A stretch of 64,000 nt of DNA from Lachnospiraceae bacterium (GTDB lineage Bacteria > Bacillota > Clostridia > Lachnospirales > Lachnospiraceae), in the NCBI GenBank assembly GCA_014804485.1, contig JAAUZT010000013.1, positions 57,661 to 121,660 on the forward strand, given 5' to 3'. Below are positions 43,077 through 54,235 of this stretch, in pieces (within the stretch, counting starts at the first letter, position 1; each line of letters starts with the position of its first letter). Position numbers and translations under genes: made by a program. The notes beneath the pieces were generated by a model. The model did no database searches. It was not told the DNA's origin and worked only from the letters and a program-made list of their open reading frames with translations.

Positions 43077-43286
43077 ATGGAAACAATTAAAATTAGAGAT
43101 GAATATATCAAACTCGGACAGGCACTTAAATTAGCGGGATTAGTGGATTCCGGCGTAGACGCTAAGTTAGAGATACAGGAAGGCTTCGTCAAAGTAAACG
43201 GCGAAGTTGAAGTGCAGCGCGGCAAGAAAATATATCCCGGTGATGTGATCGAATTTGATGGACAACAGGTTAAGGTAGAAAACTGA
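43077..43286 (+). CDS. yaaA: S4-domain protein YaaA
   Basis: A 69-residue RNA-binding protein of the YaaA/RlbA family found between dnaN and recF in most Firmicutes; its role may lie in ribosome assembly. It is almost entirely an S4-like domain: YIKLGQALKLAGLVDSG, VKVNGEVEVQRGKKIYPGD. Its TGA stop shares one base with the recF ATG, so the two are translationally coupled. The function is not well established. Confidence 0.9.
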   Translation: METIKIRDEYIKLGQALKLAGLVDSGVDAKLEIQEGFVKVNGEVEVQRGKKIYPGDVIEFDGQQVKVEN

Positions 43287-44371
43287 TGATTATAAAATCA
43301 TTGGAATTAGCAGATTTCAGAAATTACGATTTCTTACATATTGATTTTGACAGAGGTACAAATATTTTGTACGGAGATAACGCACAGGGTAAGACTAATA
43401 TTCTGGAAGCGATCTATCTGTCTGCTATTACGAAATCTCATAAAGGAAGTAAAGACAGAGATATTGTTAATTTTGATAAAGAGGAAGCTCATATCAGGAC
43501 TTATCTTGAAAAAGACGGAATTGATACGAGAATTGATATGCATCTGCGTAAAAATAAGTCCAAGGGAATAGCCATAGACGGCCAGAAGATTAAAAAAGCA
43601 GCGGAATTAATCGGTTTATTGAACGTAGTTTTCTTTTCTCCCGAAGATTTAAGTATTATTAAAAACGGTCCTGCGGAAAGAAGAAGATTCGTAGATATGG
43701 AGTTATGTCAGTTAGATCAATTCTATCTCTATAATCTCAATCATTACAATAAAATCGTGAATCAACGCAATAAACTTCTCAAAGACATGTATTTTAATCC
43801 ATCTCTTAGAGATACCTTGAATATATGGGATTCTCAGCTTATTTCTTTCGGAAGTAAGATTATAGAGAGACGACAGGTATTTATAGAGCAGCTTAATGAA
43901 ATTATATTGGAGATACATAGAAAATTGTCCGGTGGTAAAGAAGATCTGGTGATCAAGTATGAACCTGATACTTCCATAGAAAATTATGAGAAGACTTTAT
44001 CTTCTAATCAGGATAGGGATATTAAGTTAAAGCAGACAACGACGGGTCCTCACAGGGATGATTTTTGTTTCAGTACAGGTGATATAGATATTCGTAAGTT
44101 CGGATCTCAGGGACAACAGAGGACTGCGGCTCTTTCTCTTAAATTATCGGAGATAGAGCTGGTAAAGAAACTTACAAAAGATAATCCTGTACTTCTTTTA
44201 GATGATGTATTGTCAGAACTTGACAGTAACAGACAGAATTATCTTCTCAGTACGATCGGTGATATACAGACAATCATTACCTGTACCGGTTTAGACGAAT
44301 TTGTTAATAACCGGTTCGAAATCGACAAGGTTTTTCATATCGAAAATGGTATGATAACAGATAATGAATAA
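43286..44371 (+). CDS. recF: DNA replication and repair protein RecF
   Basis: SMC-like ATPase that helps load RecA at single-strand gaps. The 361 residues hold Walker A (LYGDNAQGKTNILEAI), the conserved GPAERRRFVDMELCQ, the signature motif FGSQGQQRTAALSLKLSE and Walker B (PVLLLDDVLSELD). It overlaps yaaA by one base and lies 65 bases before gyrB. The small gene remB that sits between recF and gyrB in some Firmicutes is absent. Confidence 0.97.
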   Translation: MIIKSLELADFRNYDFLHIDFDRGTNILYGDNAQGKTNILEAIYLSAITKSHKGSKDRDIVNFDKEEAHIRTYLEKDGIDTRIDMHLRKNKSKGIAIDGQKIKKAAELIGLLNVVFFSPEDLSIIKNGPAERRRFVDMELCQLDQFYLYNLNHYNKIVNQRNKLLKDMYFNPSLRDTLNIWDSQLISFGSKIIERRQVFIEQLNEIILEIHRKLSGGKEDLVIKYEPDTSIENYEKTLSSNQDRDIKLKQTTTGPHRDDFCFSTGDIDIRKFGSQGQQRTAALSLKLSEIELVKKLTKDNPVLLLDDVLSELDSNRQNYLLSTIGDIQTIITCTGLDEFVNNRFEIDKVFHIENGMITDNE

Positions 44372-44433
44372 TTGAACAACGGATATGATCGAAAGATTCA
44401 ATGAGATATGGTTTATGTGGAAAGGCATGGTGA

Positions 44434-46359
<1,926 letters not shown>

Positions 46360-46380
46360 CACAGATTATCTAAATGGAAT

Positions 46381-46448
46381 GCACAGATGAAAGTTTATTT
46401 CTTCGTCACCGCGCTTTCGCTCCTTAAGAAATAAACTTTCATCTGTGC
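46381..46448. repeat. Perfect 23-base inverted repeat between gyrB and gyrA
   Basis: Arms at 46381-46403 and 46426-46448 (beginning GCACAGATGAAAGTTTATTT) are exact complements around a 22-base loop. The loop contains CGCGCTTTCGCTC, a 13-base string also found at 24016-24028 in the palindrome by parA. No T-run follows, so it is not an ordinary terminator. Confidence 0.8.
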
Positions 46449-46498
46449 TAGGTATTGGTAACAATATTGTTATTATAAGAAAGGTACACGGTTACGGA

Positions 46499-49072
46499 AT
46501 GGACGATCGAATTTTTGATAAGATTGAGGAAGTAGACCTTAAGAAAAAAATGGAAGACTCTTATATTGATTATGCCATGAGTGTTATTGCCGCTCGTGCA
46601 CTTCCTGATGTAAGAGACGGATTAAAACCTGTGCAGCGCCGAGTTCTGTATTCCATGATCGAGTTGAACAATGGTCCGGACAAGCCTCACAGAAAGAGTG
46701 CCCGTATTGTCGGTGATACGATGGGTAAATACCATCCTCACGGTGACAGTTCTATTTATGGTGCACTCGTTAATATGGCACAGGAATGGTCTACGCGGTA
46801 TCCTCTCGTAGACGGTCATGGTAACTTTGGTTCCGTGGACGGTGACGGGGCTGCCGCCATGCGTTATACGGAGGCAAGGCTTAGTAAGATTTCCATGGAG
46901 CTGCTTGCGGATATCAATAAAGATACCGTAGATTTTGTTCCTAACTTCGATGATACGGAGAAAGAACCTGTCGTTCTTCCAAGCCGTTATCCTAATCTGC
47001 TGGTCAATGGTACTTCCGGTATTGCGGTAGGTATGGCTACCAATATTCCTCCTCATAATCTGAGGGAAGTGACCAATGCGGTAGTTAAAATTATAGATAA
47101 CCGGGTCAATGAAGACAGACAGACAGATATGGAAGAACTGTTAAGTATCGTCAAGGCCCCTGATTTTCCTACCGGCGGTATTATCTTAGGAACAAGGGGT
47201 GCGGAGGAAGCTTATCGTACCGGAAGAGGTAAGGTAAGAGTGCGTGCCGTGACGGATATTGAGACAATGCCTAACGGTAAGACACGTATTATAGTAACGG
47301 AACTTCCATACATGGTTAATAAGGCGAATCTGATTCTTAAGATTGCCGATCTGGTAAAACTGAAAAAAATTGACGGTATTACAGATCTTCGAGATGAGAC
47401 GAACCGTGAAGGTATGCGGATCGTGATAGAGCTTCGCAAAGATGCCAATGCCAATGTAATTTTAAATCAGTTATATAAACATACTCAGCTCCAGGATTCT
47501 TTCGGTGTTATCATGCTGGCGCTTGTCAACAATGAACCTAAGGTTATGAACCTTATGGACATGCTGACCCATTATCTGAAACATCAGGAAGAAGTCGTTA
47601 CAAGAAGAACTAAATATGATCTGAATAAAGCGGAAGAAAGAGATCATATTTTACAGGGATTACTGATTGCGTTAGATCACATTGATGAAGTCATTCAGAT
47701 CATCAGAAGCAGCCAGACGACTCAGATTGCGAAAGAAAGATTAATCGAGCGTTTCGAATTTTCCGATGCGCAGGCACAGGCAATCGTAGATATGCGTCTG
47801 CGTGCTCTGACAGGTTTGGAGAGAGAGAAGCTTGAGAATGAGCATAAAGAGTTAATGGCAAAAATTGCGGAATTAAAGGCAATTCTTGCGGACGAAAAAT
47901 TATTATTAGGCGTTATTAAAGAGGAAATGCTTATTACTGCTGAGAAATATGGAGACGAAAGAAGAAGTCAGATCGGTTTTGATGTCTATGATATCAATAT
48001 GGAAGACCTGATTCCGAGAGAAAATACGGTAATCGCCATGACCAGTCTCGGTTATGTGAAACGTATGACTGTCGATAATTTCAAAGCGCAGAACCGCGGC
48101 GGTAAGGGAATCAAGGGTATGCAGACGATTGAGGAAGATTATATTGAAGATCTTCTTATGACGACGACTCATCATTATCTGATGTTCTTTACAAACCTTG
48201 GACGTGTATACCGGCTGAAAGCATATGAGATTCCGGAATCAAGCCGGACTTCGAGAGGTATTGCAATCGTCAATATCCTGCAGCTTAATCCGGGAGAAAA
48301 GATATCGGCAATGATTCCAATCAAGGAATATGAAGAAAATAAAAATCTTTTCATGGTAACGAAGAACGGTATCGTGAAGAAAACTTCCGTCATGGAATTC
48401 TGTAACGTGAGGAAAAACGGACTTGCGGCTATCAATCTGCGTGAGGATGATGAACTGATTGAAGTAAAAACAACTTCCAGAGAGACGGAGATATTCCTGA
48501 TTACTAAATTGGGCATGTGTATTCGTTTTAAAGAAACGGATGTGCGTCCTACAGGAAGATCTGCGATGGGTGTAATCGGTATGAATCTTTCAGACGGAGA
48601 TGAAATTATCGGTATGCAGCTCGATCATCAGGGCGATTCTCTTCTGATCGTATCTGAAAATGGTATGGGAAAGCGTACTTATTTAGATGAATTTACGGTA
48701 CAGAAGCGTGGCGGTAAAGGTGTTAAATGTTATAAGATTACAGAAAAAACCGGAGATGTAGTTGGCGTTAAAGCAGTAAATGATGATCATGAGATCATGA
48801 TGATTACTACCGAAGGCGTTATAATACAGCTTCGTATGGAAGATATTTCAACTCTCGGAAGGATTACATCCGGTGTCAAGATGATCAATCTGGATGAAAA
48901 TGTGAAAGTTGCCAAGATTGCTAAAGTCCGTGAGAAATTAAGTGATGGTAATCAGGAATTTGAGAATATTGAAGATGCCATGGAAGATATTCCGGAGAAT
49001 GAGAAGTATAATATACCGGAAGATCCGGATGAAGAAGTGACGCTTCCGAAAGAAGACAACGATTCTGAATAA
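46499..49072 (+). CDS. gyrA: DNA gyrase subunit A
   Basis: DNA-cleaving subunit of gyrase. The 857 residues start [20 protein letters not shown], with [18 protein letters not shown], catalytic Tyr123 in MRYTEARL and the six-bladed C-terminal beta-pinwheel with the GyrA box [10 protein letters not shown]. In the quinolone region [13 protein letters not shown], Ser84 is present but position 88, Glu or Asp in many bacteria, is Gly. The start at 46499 replaces a longer frame that begins inside the inverted repeat. The acidic tail ([16 protein letters not shown]) is common. Confidence 0.97.
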   Translation: MDDRIFDKIEEVDLKKKMEDSYIDYAMSVIAARALPDVRDGLKPVQRRVLYSMIELNNGPDKPHRKSARIVGDTMGKYHPHGDSSIYGALVNMAQEWSTRYPLVDGHGNFGSVDGDGAAAMRYTEARLSKISMELLADINKDTVDFVPNFDDTEKEPVVLPSRYPNLLVNGTSGIAVGMATNIPPHNLREVTNAVVKIIDNRVNEDRQTDMEELLSIVKAPDFPTGGIILGTRGAEEAYRTGRGKVRVRAVTDIETMPNGKTRIIVTELPYMVNKANLILKIADLVKLKKIDGITDLRDETNREGMRIVIELRKDANANVILNQLYKHTQLQDSFGVIMLALVNNEPKVMNLMDMLTHYLKHQEEVVTRRTKYDLNKAEERDHILQGLLIALDHIDEVIQIIRSSQTTQIAKERLIERFEFSDAQAQAIVDMRLRALTGLEREKLENEHKELMAKIAELKAILADEKLLLGVIKEEMLITAEKYGDERRSQIGFDVYDINMEDLIPRENTVIAMTSLGYVKRMTVDNFKAQNRGGKGIKGMQTIEEDYIEDLLMTTTHHYLMFFTNLGRVYRLKAYEIPESSRTSRGIAIVNILQLNPGEKISAMIPIKEYEENKNLFMVTKNGIVKKTSVMEFCNVRKNGLAAINLREDDELIEVKTTSRETEIFLITKLGMCIRFKETDVRPTGRSAMGVIGMNLSDGDEIIGMQLDHQGDSLLIVSENGMGKRTYLDEFTVQKRGGKGVKCYKITEKTGDVVGVKAVNDDHEIMMITTEGVIIQLRMEDISTLGRITSGVKMINLDENVKVAKIAKVREKLSDGNQEFENIEDAMEDIPENEKYNIPEDPDEEVTLPKEDNDSE

Positions 49073-49087
49073 TTTATAAGTTTTTAT

Positions 49088-49129
49088 TAAAATCTCCGGA
49101 AGAATTAATTAGTCTTTCCGGAGATTTAT
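49088..49129 (+). terminator. Terminator after gyrA
   Basis: AATCTCCGGAA and TTCCGGAGATT form an 11-base stem followed by TATT. It ends the dnaA-gyrA arm; the phosphoesterase gene starts 70 bases later. Confidence 0.7.
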
Positions 49130-49198
49130 TAGTGATAAAATAGAGATATATTGTCTGAATAAGCCTGAGATTAAAAAGGTACAGAAATGGAGAAAATA

Positions 49199-50053
49199 AT
49201 GAAACTGGCTGTTCTTGGAGATATTCACAGTAATCATATAGCATTGGAGGCATGTATAAGACATGCACTGGATCAAAATGTGGACGAATTTCTGTTTATT
49301 GGGGATTATATCAGTGATTGTCCCTATCCGCAGCGGACAATGAAAGTCATTTATGAAATGAAACAAAGATATCTCTGCTATTTTATCAGAGGAAACAGGG
49401 AAGATTATATGCTGAACCATAGAAGTCATCCTGAAGAAAGATGGACTTATTCTACTGCAAGCGGTAATCTGCTCTATACTTATGAGAATCTGACTGACAG
49501 GGATTTGAATTTCTATGAGAGCATGGATATTCAAGGAATCTATACAAAAAGTGGATATGCACCTTTCCGGTATTGTCACGGTTCTCTGACATCCTCTAAT
49601 GAGTTGTTAATACCTTCTAATGAAAATTTAGAAAATATTATGTCGAATCTTGATGTAGACCTGTTAGTCGGCGGACATACTCATATACAGGAAGTCACGA
49701 AATTCGGTACAAAGACGCTGATTCATCCCGGATCGGTAGGGATTCCATGGTATCATAACGGTAAGACGCAATATATGATACTGCATGGTACAAACCAGGG
49801 ATGGGAGGAAGAATTTTTTCAATTAGAATACGATGTGAAAGCTGTAATTGAAGAATTTAAAACTTCCGGAATCATGGAAAAAGCATTCTATTGGTCAAAA
49901 TTAAATATTCATGCAATATCTACCGGAGATGATTATACAACTCCTTGTTTAAAACTTGCCATGAAAATGTGCGAAGAATCGGAAGGAAGCGTAGCATGGC
50001 CAGATATTCCTGAAAAATATTGGGAAATGGCGTATCATCAATTTGTGAAATAA
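49199..50053 (+). CDS. Metallophosphoesterase (calcineurin-like, YfcE/MJ0936-type)
   Basis: A 284-residue two-metal phosphoesterase. The motifs appear in order: GDIHSN (residues 7-12), GDYISDCPYP, GNRED and GGHTHIQE with HPGSVGIPW after it. It has a C-terminal helical extension of about 80 residues beyond the minimal domain. The start at 49199 is chosen because GGAG lies seven bases upstream; an ATG four codons earlier contains that site. The substrate cannot be told (phosphodiester or nucleotide). It is alone in its unit, ending before a strong terminator. Confidence 0.87.
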   Translation: MKLAVLGDIHSNHIALEACIRHALDQNVDEFLFIGDYISDCPYPQRTMKVIYEMKQRYLCYFIRGNREDYMLNHRSHPEERWTYSTASGNLLYTYENLTDRDLNFYESMDIQGIYTKSGYAPFRYCHGSLTSSNELLIPSNENLENIMSNLDVDLLVGGHTHIQEVTKFGTKTLIHPGSVGIPWYHNGKTQYMILHGTNQGWEEEFFQLEYDVKAVIEEFKTSGIMEKAFYWSKLNIHAISTGDDYTTPCLKLAMKMCEESEGSVAWPDIPEKYWEMAYHQFVK

Positions 50054-50099
50054 TTGAAAACTCCCAGTGTATTTCGGGTTGGGCAAAAATCCATTATAT

Positions 50100-50135
50100 A
50101 AACAGGCGATGGTATGTTACCAGCGCCTGTTTTTG
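50100..50135. terminator. Bidirectional terminator
   Basis: AAACAGGCGATGGTA and TACCAGCGCCTGTTTTT form a stem of about 14 base pairs with a 3-base loop between the convergent phosphoesterase and XRE genes. Confidence 0.85.
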
Positions 50136-50146
50136 TAATAGGAAGA

Positions 50147-51076
50147 TCAATTGTTTTTATTATTAATGATAATTGCAGCGATGGCACAGCAGATACCGCC
50201 CACGGCAAATATCAGAACATAAGGTACTCCAAACCCATTTTCTATTGTAAAACCCATGATGAGATATATAACGGTGGATATTAACATGATACATGCACAT
50301 ATTGAACCCTTTAATTTATTTTTCTTATAAACATCTGAATTTGTGTCATGTTCTTTGTTATATTCATCGATGTTATACTTACCTTTCTGGATTCCTGCGT
50401 ATACAAGTATGGTCACGCCGATGGTGATACAAAGCATGAATACGGATGACAATAAAGATTCCAGATATTCATAGTAATCTATTTGCGGATAAGCCGCTTC
50501 TGCTCCCATGATGATAATGATTCCAATGAGGATTATAGATACGCCTGCAGCGATCATAATTGAATATTTTTTGTTAAAAGCATCAATCTCCTTTTGTGTA
50601 TAGAAATTTTCAAGAATGGGATGTTTCTTTTCAAAATCTGAATGTTGCATTCCCATTACAATAAAAGTTGCCACACTGATTGTTAAGAATATAAAAAATA
50701 TGATACCGGTAAATTCTTCTTTAATTTCCACTCCTGTTCCGTTAAACTGATTACATCCATAGAGAAAAAAAATGAGGGATATGCCAAAAAGAATCCCACC
50801 GACAGCTAAAGCGATGACTTTACTAAACTGATTCATATGGCTGTCGTATTCTGTTTTGTCTTCTACATGAATATCCTTAATGTATCCTTGTACGAGATCA
50901 TCCATACTGCAATGGAACATCTGGCATAATTGAATCAGCTTATCCATTTCGGGGTATGTGGTATCGGATTCCCATTTTGATACGGACTGTCTTGATACAT
51001 CCAGTTTTTCCGCTAATTGCTCTTGTGTTATATTGTCTCTTTTCCGTAAGAATTGTAAGTTTTCTCCTAAACTCAT
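50147..51076 (-). CDS. XRE-family regulator with membrane domain
   Basis: The 309 residues have an N-terminal HTH (LGENLQFLRKRDNITQEQLAEKL, DVSRQSVSKWESDTTYPEMDKLIQLCQ; both quoted in part) with the canonical SRQSVSKWE recognition helix. A linker (MDDLVQGYIKDIHVEDK) and about six hydrophobic segments follow (VIALAVGGILFGISLIFFL through VPYVLIFAVGGICCAIAAIII). Such proteins tie DNA binding to the membrane; the signal is unknown. A palindrome at 51124-51142 just upstream could be its own operator. Confidence 0.87.
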   Translation of the reverse strand: MSLGENLQFLRKRDNITQEQLAEKLDVSRQSVSKWESDTTYPEMDKLIQLCQMFHCSMDDLVQGYIKDIHVEDKTEYDSHMNQFSKVIALAVGGILFGISLIFFLYGCNQFNGTGVEIKEEFTGIIFFIFLTISVATFIVMGMQHSDFEKKHPILENFYTQKEIDAFNKKYSIMIAAGVSIILIGIIIIMGAEAAYPQIDYYEYLESLLSSVFMLCITIGVTILVYAGIQKGKYNIDEYNKEHDTNSDVYKKNKLKGSICACIMLISTVIYLIMGFTIENGFGVPYVLIFAVGGICCAIAAIIINNKNN

Positions 51077-51123
51077 ATTATATGTCCTTTCTTTCTTTGA
51101 GTTATGTACTGTTGATTATATTT

Positions 51124-51142
51124 GTTAATGACTGTCAGTAAC
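51124..51142. promoter_or_regulatory. Candidate operator upstream of the XRE gene
   Basis: GTTAATGACTGTCAGTAAC is a 19-base palindrome with a single mismatched pair, placed about 50 bases before the XRE start and overlapping the likely promoter (TATAAT on the minus strand just downstream). Confidence 0.5.
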
Positions 51143-51330
51143 TATTATGTATTTTAGGAAAACATAGATGTTAATTCTATCAATTTTGTGTTGCTTTTAA
51201 TTTTTTTGATGTAAATTATAGGTTGCAATGGCTTAAATACGGACTTTTCTATCATATCATGAAATGAAACTCATATCATTATTTGTATAACATTCTATAT
51301 GAAATATAATTGAAAGCATAATCAGATTCT

Positions 51331-51359
51331 TTGATAATTTGAAAAATAAATGTTAGAAT
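51331..51359 (+). promoter_or_regulatory. Promoter of the Cys-rich protein gene
   Basis: TTGATA (51331-51336), a 17-base spacer and TAGAAT (51354-51359) lie about 40 bases before the start codon. The rest of the 325-base gap 51077-51402 is AT-rich and shows nothing else besides the operator above. Confidence 0.65.
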
Positions 51360-51402
51360 AATATTTAATGAAAATGAAAACTTCAAAGGATTATATATAA
51401 TC

Positions 51403-51747
51403 ATGAAAAAACAGCTAGAAGGACAATTAAGTTTATTTGATTACATATCTGAAGATGAAAAAAAGAATTCCGGCTATGAAAAACAGAATGATTCAGGAAA
51501 AAATAAAAAAACGACAGAAAGTAATAATTCGATCTCTTTCTATCAGGAATGTACTCTCTGTTGGTGCAGCAAATGCAGACATAATGAGAAGGGACAGGCC
51601 GTTCCCCGTGATTTTGCAGGGGAGAAAAAGCCTTGTCCTTCCTGTGATTTCTGTATCAAACAGAAAAAAGCCGAGATCTGCGAAATCGGTTCTTATGATA
51701 ACGGTTGTAAATTACGGGCAGAAGAAGAGGGAATTGTTCTTGGATGA
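51403..51747 (+). CDS. Cys-rich small protein of unknown function
   Basis: A 114-residue protein I do not recognise. It begins MKKQLEGQLSLFDYISED, a start also seen in some phage and plasmid small proteins, followed by a Lys/Asn/Ser-rich linker. The second half has nine Cys: C50-x2-C53-x-C55-x2-C58, then C78-x2-C81-x2-C84, C93 and C102. This spacing suggests two metal centres, zinc or iron-sulfur. No signal peptide. It has its own promoter and lies in a small island of single genes. Confidence 0.7.
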   Translation: MKKQLEGQLSLFDYISEDEKKNSGYEKQNDSGKNKKTTESNNSISFYQECTLCWCSKCRHNEKGQAVPRDFAGEKKPCPSCDFCIKQKKAEICEIGSYDNGCKLRAEEEGIVLG

Positions 51748-51788
51748 CAGGATGTCAAACAACGATTTCGATTATATAAAAATCCTAA

Positions 51789-52391
51789 CTACGTGATTTT
51801 TTCAAAATCTTCTACGCCGTGTTTACACCAGGGACACACAAAGTCCGGAGGAAGCTCTTCTCCTTCATAGACATATCCGCATACGACGCAGCGCCATCCT
51901 TTCGCAGATGAAGCCGTTGGCTGTGGTTTTACAAATTCGTGATAGAAGGAATAAGTCATTGCTTTTTCTCCAGAGAGAATGTCACAATCTAATACGAGAG
52001 CAAGGAAAAGCATATGGCTTCCGAGGTCATAACTGTTTATTACTTTACAGTCAAAATATGCCGTAGTATGTTCAGTAAGATACGGAAGTTCCTGTTTTGT
52101 CATGGAAAAAGGAAAGTTTACAAATTTGTCTGTATTTCTTCCGCTTTGGAATCCAAAGTGTTGAAACAGGGAAAAAGGCGCTGTTTCAGATAGTACGGAA
52201 ACTGACAGGATTTCGGATTTTTGAATTAAGTCACAGGTTAAGTTATCTTTTTTGACGGCAACGACAATCTGCTTTGGATTATCGGTAACCTGTGTGACCG
52301 TGTTGATGATACAGCCATTCATCTTTTTATCATATTTTGTTGAGACTACGTACAAACCGTAAGATAATTGAAACAATGCTTTAGGATTCAT
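51789..52391 (-). CDS. Flavin reductase-rubredoxin fusion (high-molecular-weight rubredoxin type)
   Basis: The 200 residues have an N-terminal FMN-binding flavin-reductase domain (LYVVSTKYDKKMNGCIINTVTQVTDNP; typical beta-barrel start) and a C-terminal rubredoxin domain with its four iron ligands in WRCVVCGYVYEGEELPPDF and CPWCKHGVEDF. In Moorella and other clostridia, such Hrb proteins pass electrons from NADH or flavodoxin-like donors to oxygen- or NO-reducing flavodiiron proteins. A role in oxidative or nitrosative stress is therefore likely but inferred; no flavodiiron gene is in the window. Confidence 0.88.
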   Translation of the reverse strand: MNPKALFQLSYGLYVVSTKYDKKMNGCIINTVTQVTDNPKQIVVAVKKDNLTCDLIQKSEILSVSVLSETAPFSLFQHFGFQSGRNTDKFVNFPFSMTKQELPYLTEHTTAYFDCKVINSYDLGSHMLFLALVLDCDILSGEKAMTYSFYHEFVKPQPTASSAKGWRCVVCGYVYEGEELPPDFVCPWCKHGVEDFEKIT

Positions 52392-52575
52392 GGGTTGCTC
52401 CTTTCTGTACGGAGATATTATTCTTTCAGACAGATATCAGATTATAATAAACCGCTTTCACAGGAATGACCGGTGCCTGAAAGAAATATCCTATAATGGT
52501 TATGAATGATAGATAGTATGTGTAGAATATCAATAAATATGTATCAGTACTTTATATTGAAATAGGGTAATTGCA

Positions 52576-52606
52576 AAGAACAGGGTTCTCAACAGTTACG
52601 AAACAA
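52576..52606. repeat. Palindromic repeat, copy 3 (partial)
   Basis: AGAACAGGGTTCT followed by ACAGTTACGAAAC resembles AGAACCCTGTTCT plus ACAGCTACGAAAA of the copy at 1865. It lacks the outer GTAACTGTTCAG arm, so it looks like a partial or decayed copy. It lies 30 bases before the MATE transporter gene. A further loose hairpin (CTTTCAG/CTGAAAG, about 52411-52485) lies in the same gap. Confidence 0.5.
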
Positions 52607-52635
52607 GTATAGATAAAGAAAGGCAAGGCGTTTAT

Positions 52636-54009
52636 ATGAAATTTGCGGACGCAGAAGAAAAAAGAATTTATATGACAGAAGAGCCGGTGAAAAAACTGGT
52701 CTGCACGCTTGCGGTGCCGACGATCTTAAGCATGCTGGTGACTTCTTTCTATAATATGGCGGACACTTTCTTCGTGGGTAAGCTGGATACACAGTCCACG
52801 GCAGCAGTCGGGGTAGCTTTTTCACTGATGGCGATCATTCAGGCAATAGGATTTCTGTTCGGACATGGGTCCGGTAATTATATTTCCAGACAATTAGGAG
52901 CAGGTAATATAGAAGAGGCTGAGAAAATGTCTGCGGTCGGCTTCTTTACGTCATTTTTTGCGGGTATTGTGATCATGTTGGGATGTATATTCTTCATTAC
53001 ACCGCTGTCTTATGCCCTCGGTTCTACGCCTACGATTCTGCCCTATACGGTAATATATCTGAGGATTATTCTTTTCGGTGCGCCGGCAATGACGGCATCA
53101 TTGGTGCTCAATAACCAGATGCGTTTTCAGGGAAGTGCATTCTATGCGATGATCGGGATCGTATCAGGGGCAGTGATCAATATTGTATTAGATCCGATTT
53201 TAATATTCGCGTGCGACATGGGAATTGCGGGTGCGGCGCTTGCAACGATGATCAGCCAGTATCTGAGTTTTCTTTTTCTTCTTATTATGGTTACGAGGGG
53301 TGGCAATATCCGGATTCGTTTCAGTAACTTTAAACCCAGTCTGCATTTCTATCAGGAGATTATACGGGGAGGGATTCCGGCATTATTCAGACAGGGACTT
53401 GCCAGTGTTGCTACGATCTGTCTGAATCATGCTGCGAGTGTGTACGGAGATGCGGCGATCGCAGGTATGTCTATCGTATCCCGTATTATGATGTTTGCGA
53501 ACTCTGCACTTATCGGGTTCGGTCAGGGATTTCAACCGGTATGCGGATTTAATTACGGGGCGGGAAAATATAAGAGAGTATTGGAAGCCTATTGGTTCTG
53601 TGTGAAGTTTGCTTTTATAGTACTTCTGGGATTAGCGGTGATTGTATATGCCATAGCGCCGCAGCTTGTAACGGTATTTCGAAGGGATGATCCGGGGGTC
53701 ATCGCCGTCGGTACTGCGGCGCTTCGATATTCTGTTGTTTCATTCCCCTTAAGCGCCTGGATCATCATGTGTAATATGATGTTACAGTCCATCGGCAAGG
53801 GCGTAAAAGCATCTATTGTATCTTCAGCAAGACAGGGAATCTTCTTCCTGCCGTTGATTGCGGTTCTTCCGCATTTCTTCGGGCTTACGGGTGTCGAGAT
53901 CTGTCAGGCGGTATCGGATGTCTGTGCGCTGACTGTGTCGATTCCGATTGGAATGAGTGTGATTAAGGAGATGAAAGAGCAGGATGAAAAGAAGGATACA
54001 ACAGATTAG
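52636..54009 (+). CDS. MATE-family efflux transporter
   Basis: Na+- or H+-coupled multidrug exporter of the inner membrane. It has 457 residues and about 12 membrane helices in two halves. Conserved segments include KLVCTLAVPTILSMLVTSFYNMADTF (start of the family, quoted in part as PTILSMLVTSFYNMADTFFV), SMLVTSFYNMADTFFVGKL, GHGSGNYISRQLG, and in the second half ALIGFGQGFQPVCGFNYGAG. This GFQPV-FNYGA motif is typical of the DinF/NorM-like branch. The substrates are unknown. Confidence 0.9.
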   Translation: MKFADAEEKRIYMTEEPVKKLVCTLAVPTILSMLVTSFYNMADTFFVGKLDTQSTAAVGVAFSLMAIIQAIGFLFGHGSGNYISRQLGAGNIEEAEKMSAVGFFTSFFAGIVIMLGCIFFITPLSYALGSTPTILPYTVIYLRIILFGAPAMTASLVLNNQMRFQGSAFYAMIGIVSGAVINIVLDPILIFACDMGIAGAALATMISQYLSFLFLLIMVTRGGNIRIRFSNFKPSLHFYQEIIRGGIPALFRQGLASVATICLNHAASVYGDAAIAGMSIVSRIMMFANSALIGFGQGFQPVCGFNYGAGKYKRVLEAYWFCVKFAFIVLLGLAVIVYAIAPQLVTVFRRDDPGVIAVGTAALRYSVVSFPLSAWIIMCNMMLQSIGKGVKASIVSSARQGIFFLPLIAVLPHFFGLTGVEICQAVSDVCALTVSIPIGMSVIKEMKEQDEKKDTTD

Positions 54010-54235
54010 AAATAAATTCATTTATTACTTACATTGCCAGATTGCCGGATGAGTTTTCAAAACTGTTGACAATTTTGGTGTATAGCTTATACTTATATTT
54101 AAAATAGTCGAAATGAGAGGTAAATTCATGCGCCATCCTATTTGATTACGTGCAAAATGTTTGATTTACCGTGGAGATTGAAAAAGACCCATGGTTATTT
54201 TGTCGTACTCAAATATAATTTAAGGGGTGGTACTC

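Noticed and set aside
46445..46498. Longer gyrA start
   Set aside because: The extra 18 codons begin inside the perfect inverted repeat and are not part of the GyrA family; the start at 46499 matches known N-termini.
52392..52635. Riboswitch before the MATE gene
   Set aside because: A loose CTTTCAG/CTGAAAG hairpin is present, but none of the conserved cores of the riboswitch classes I know could be found.
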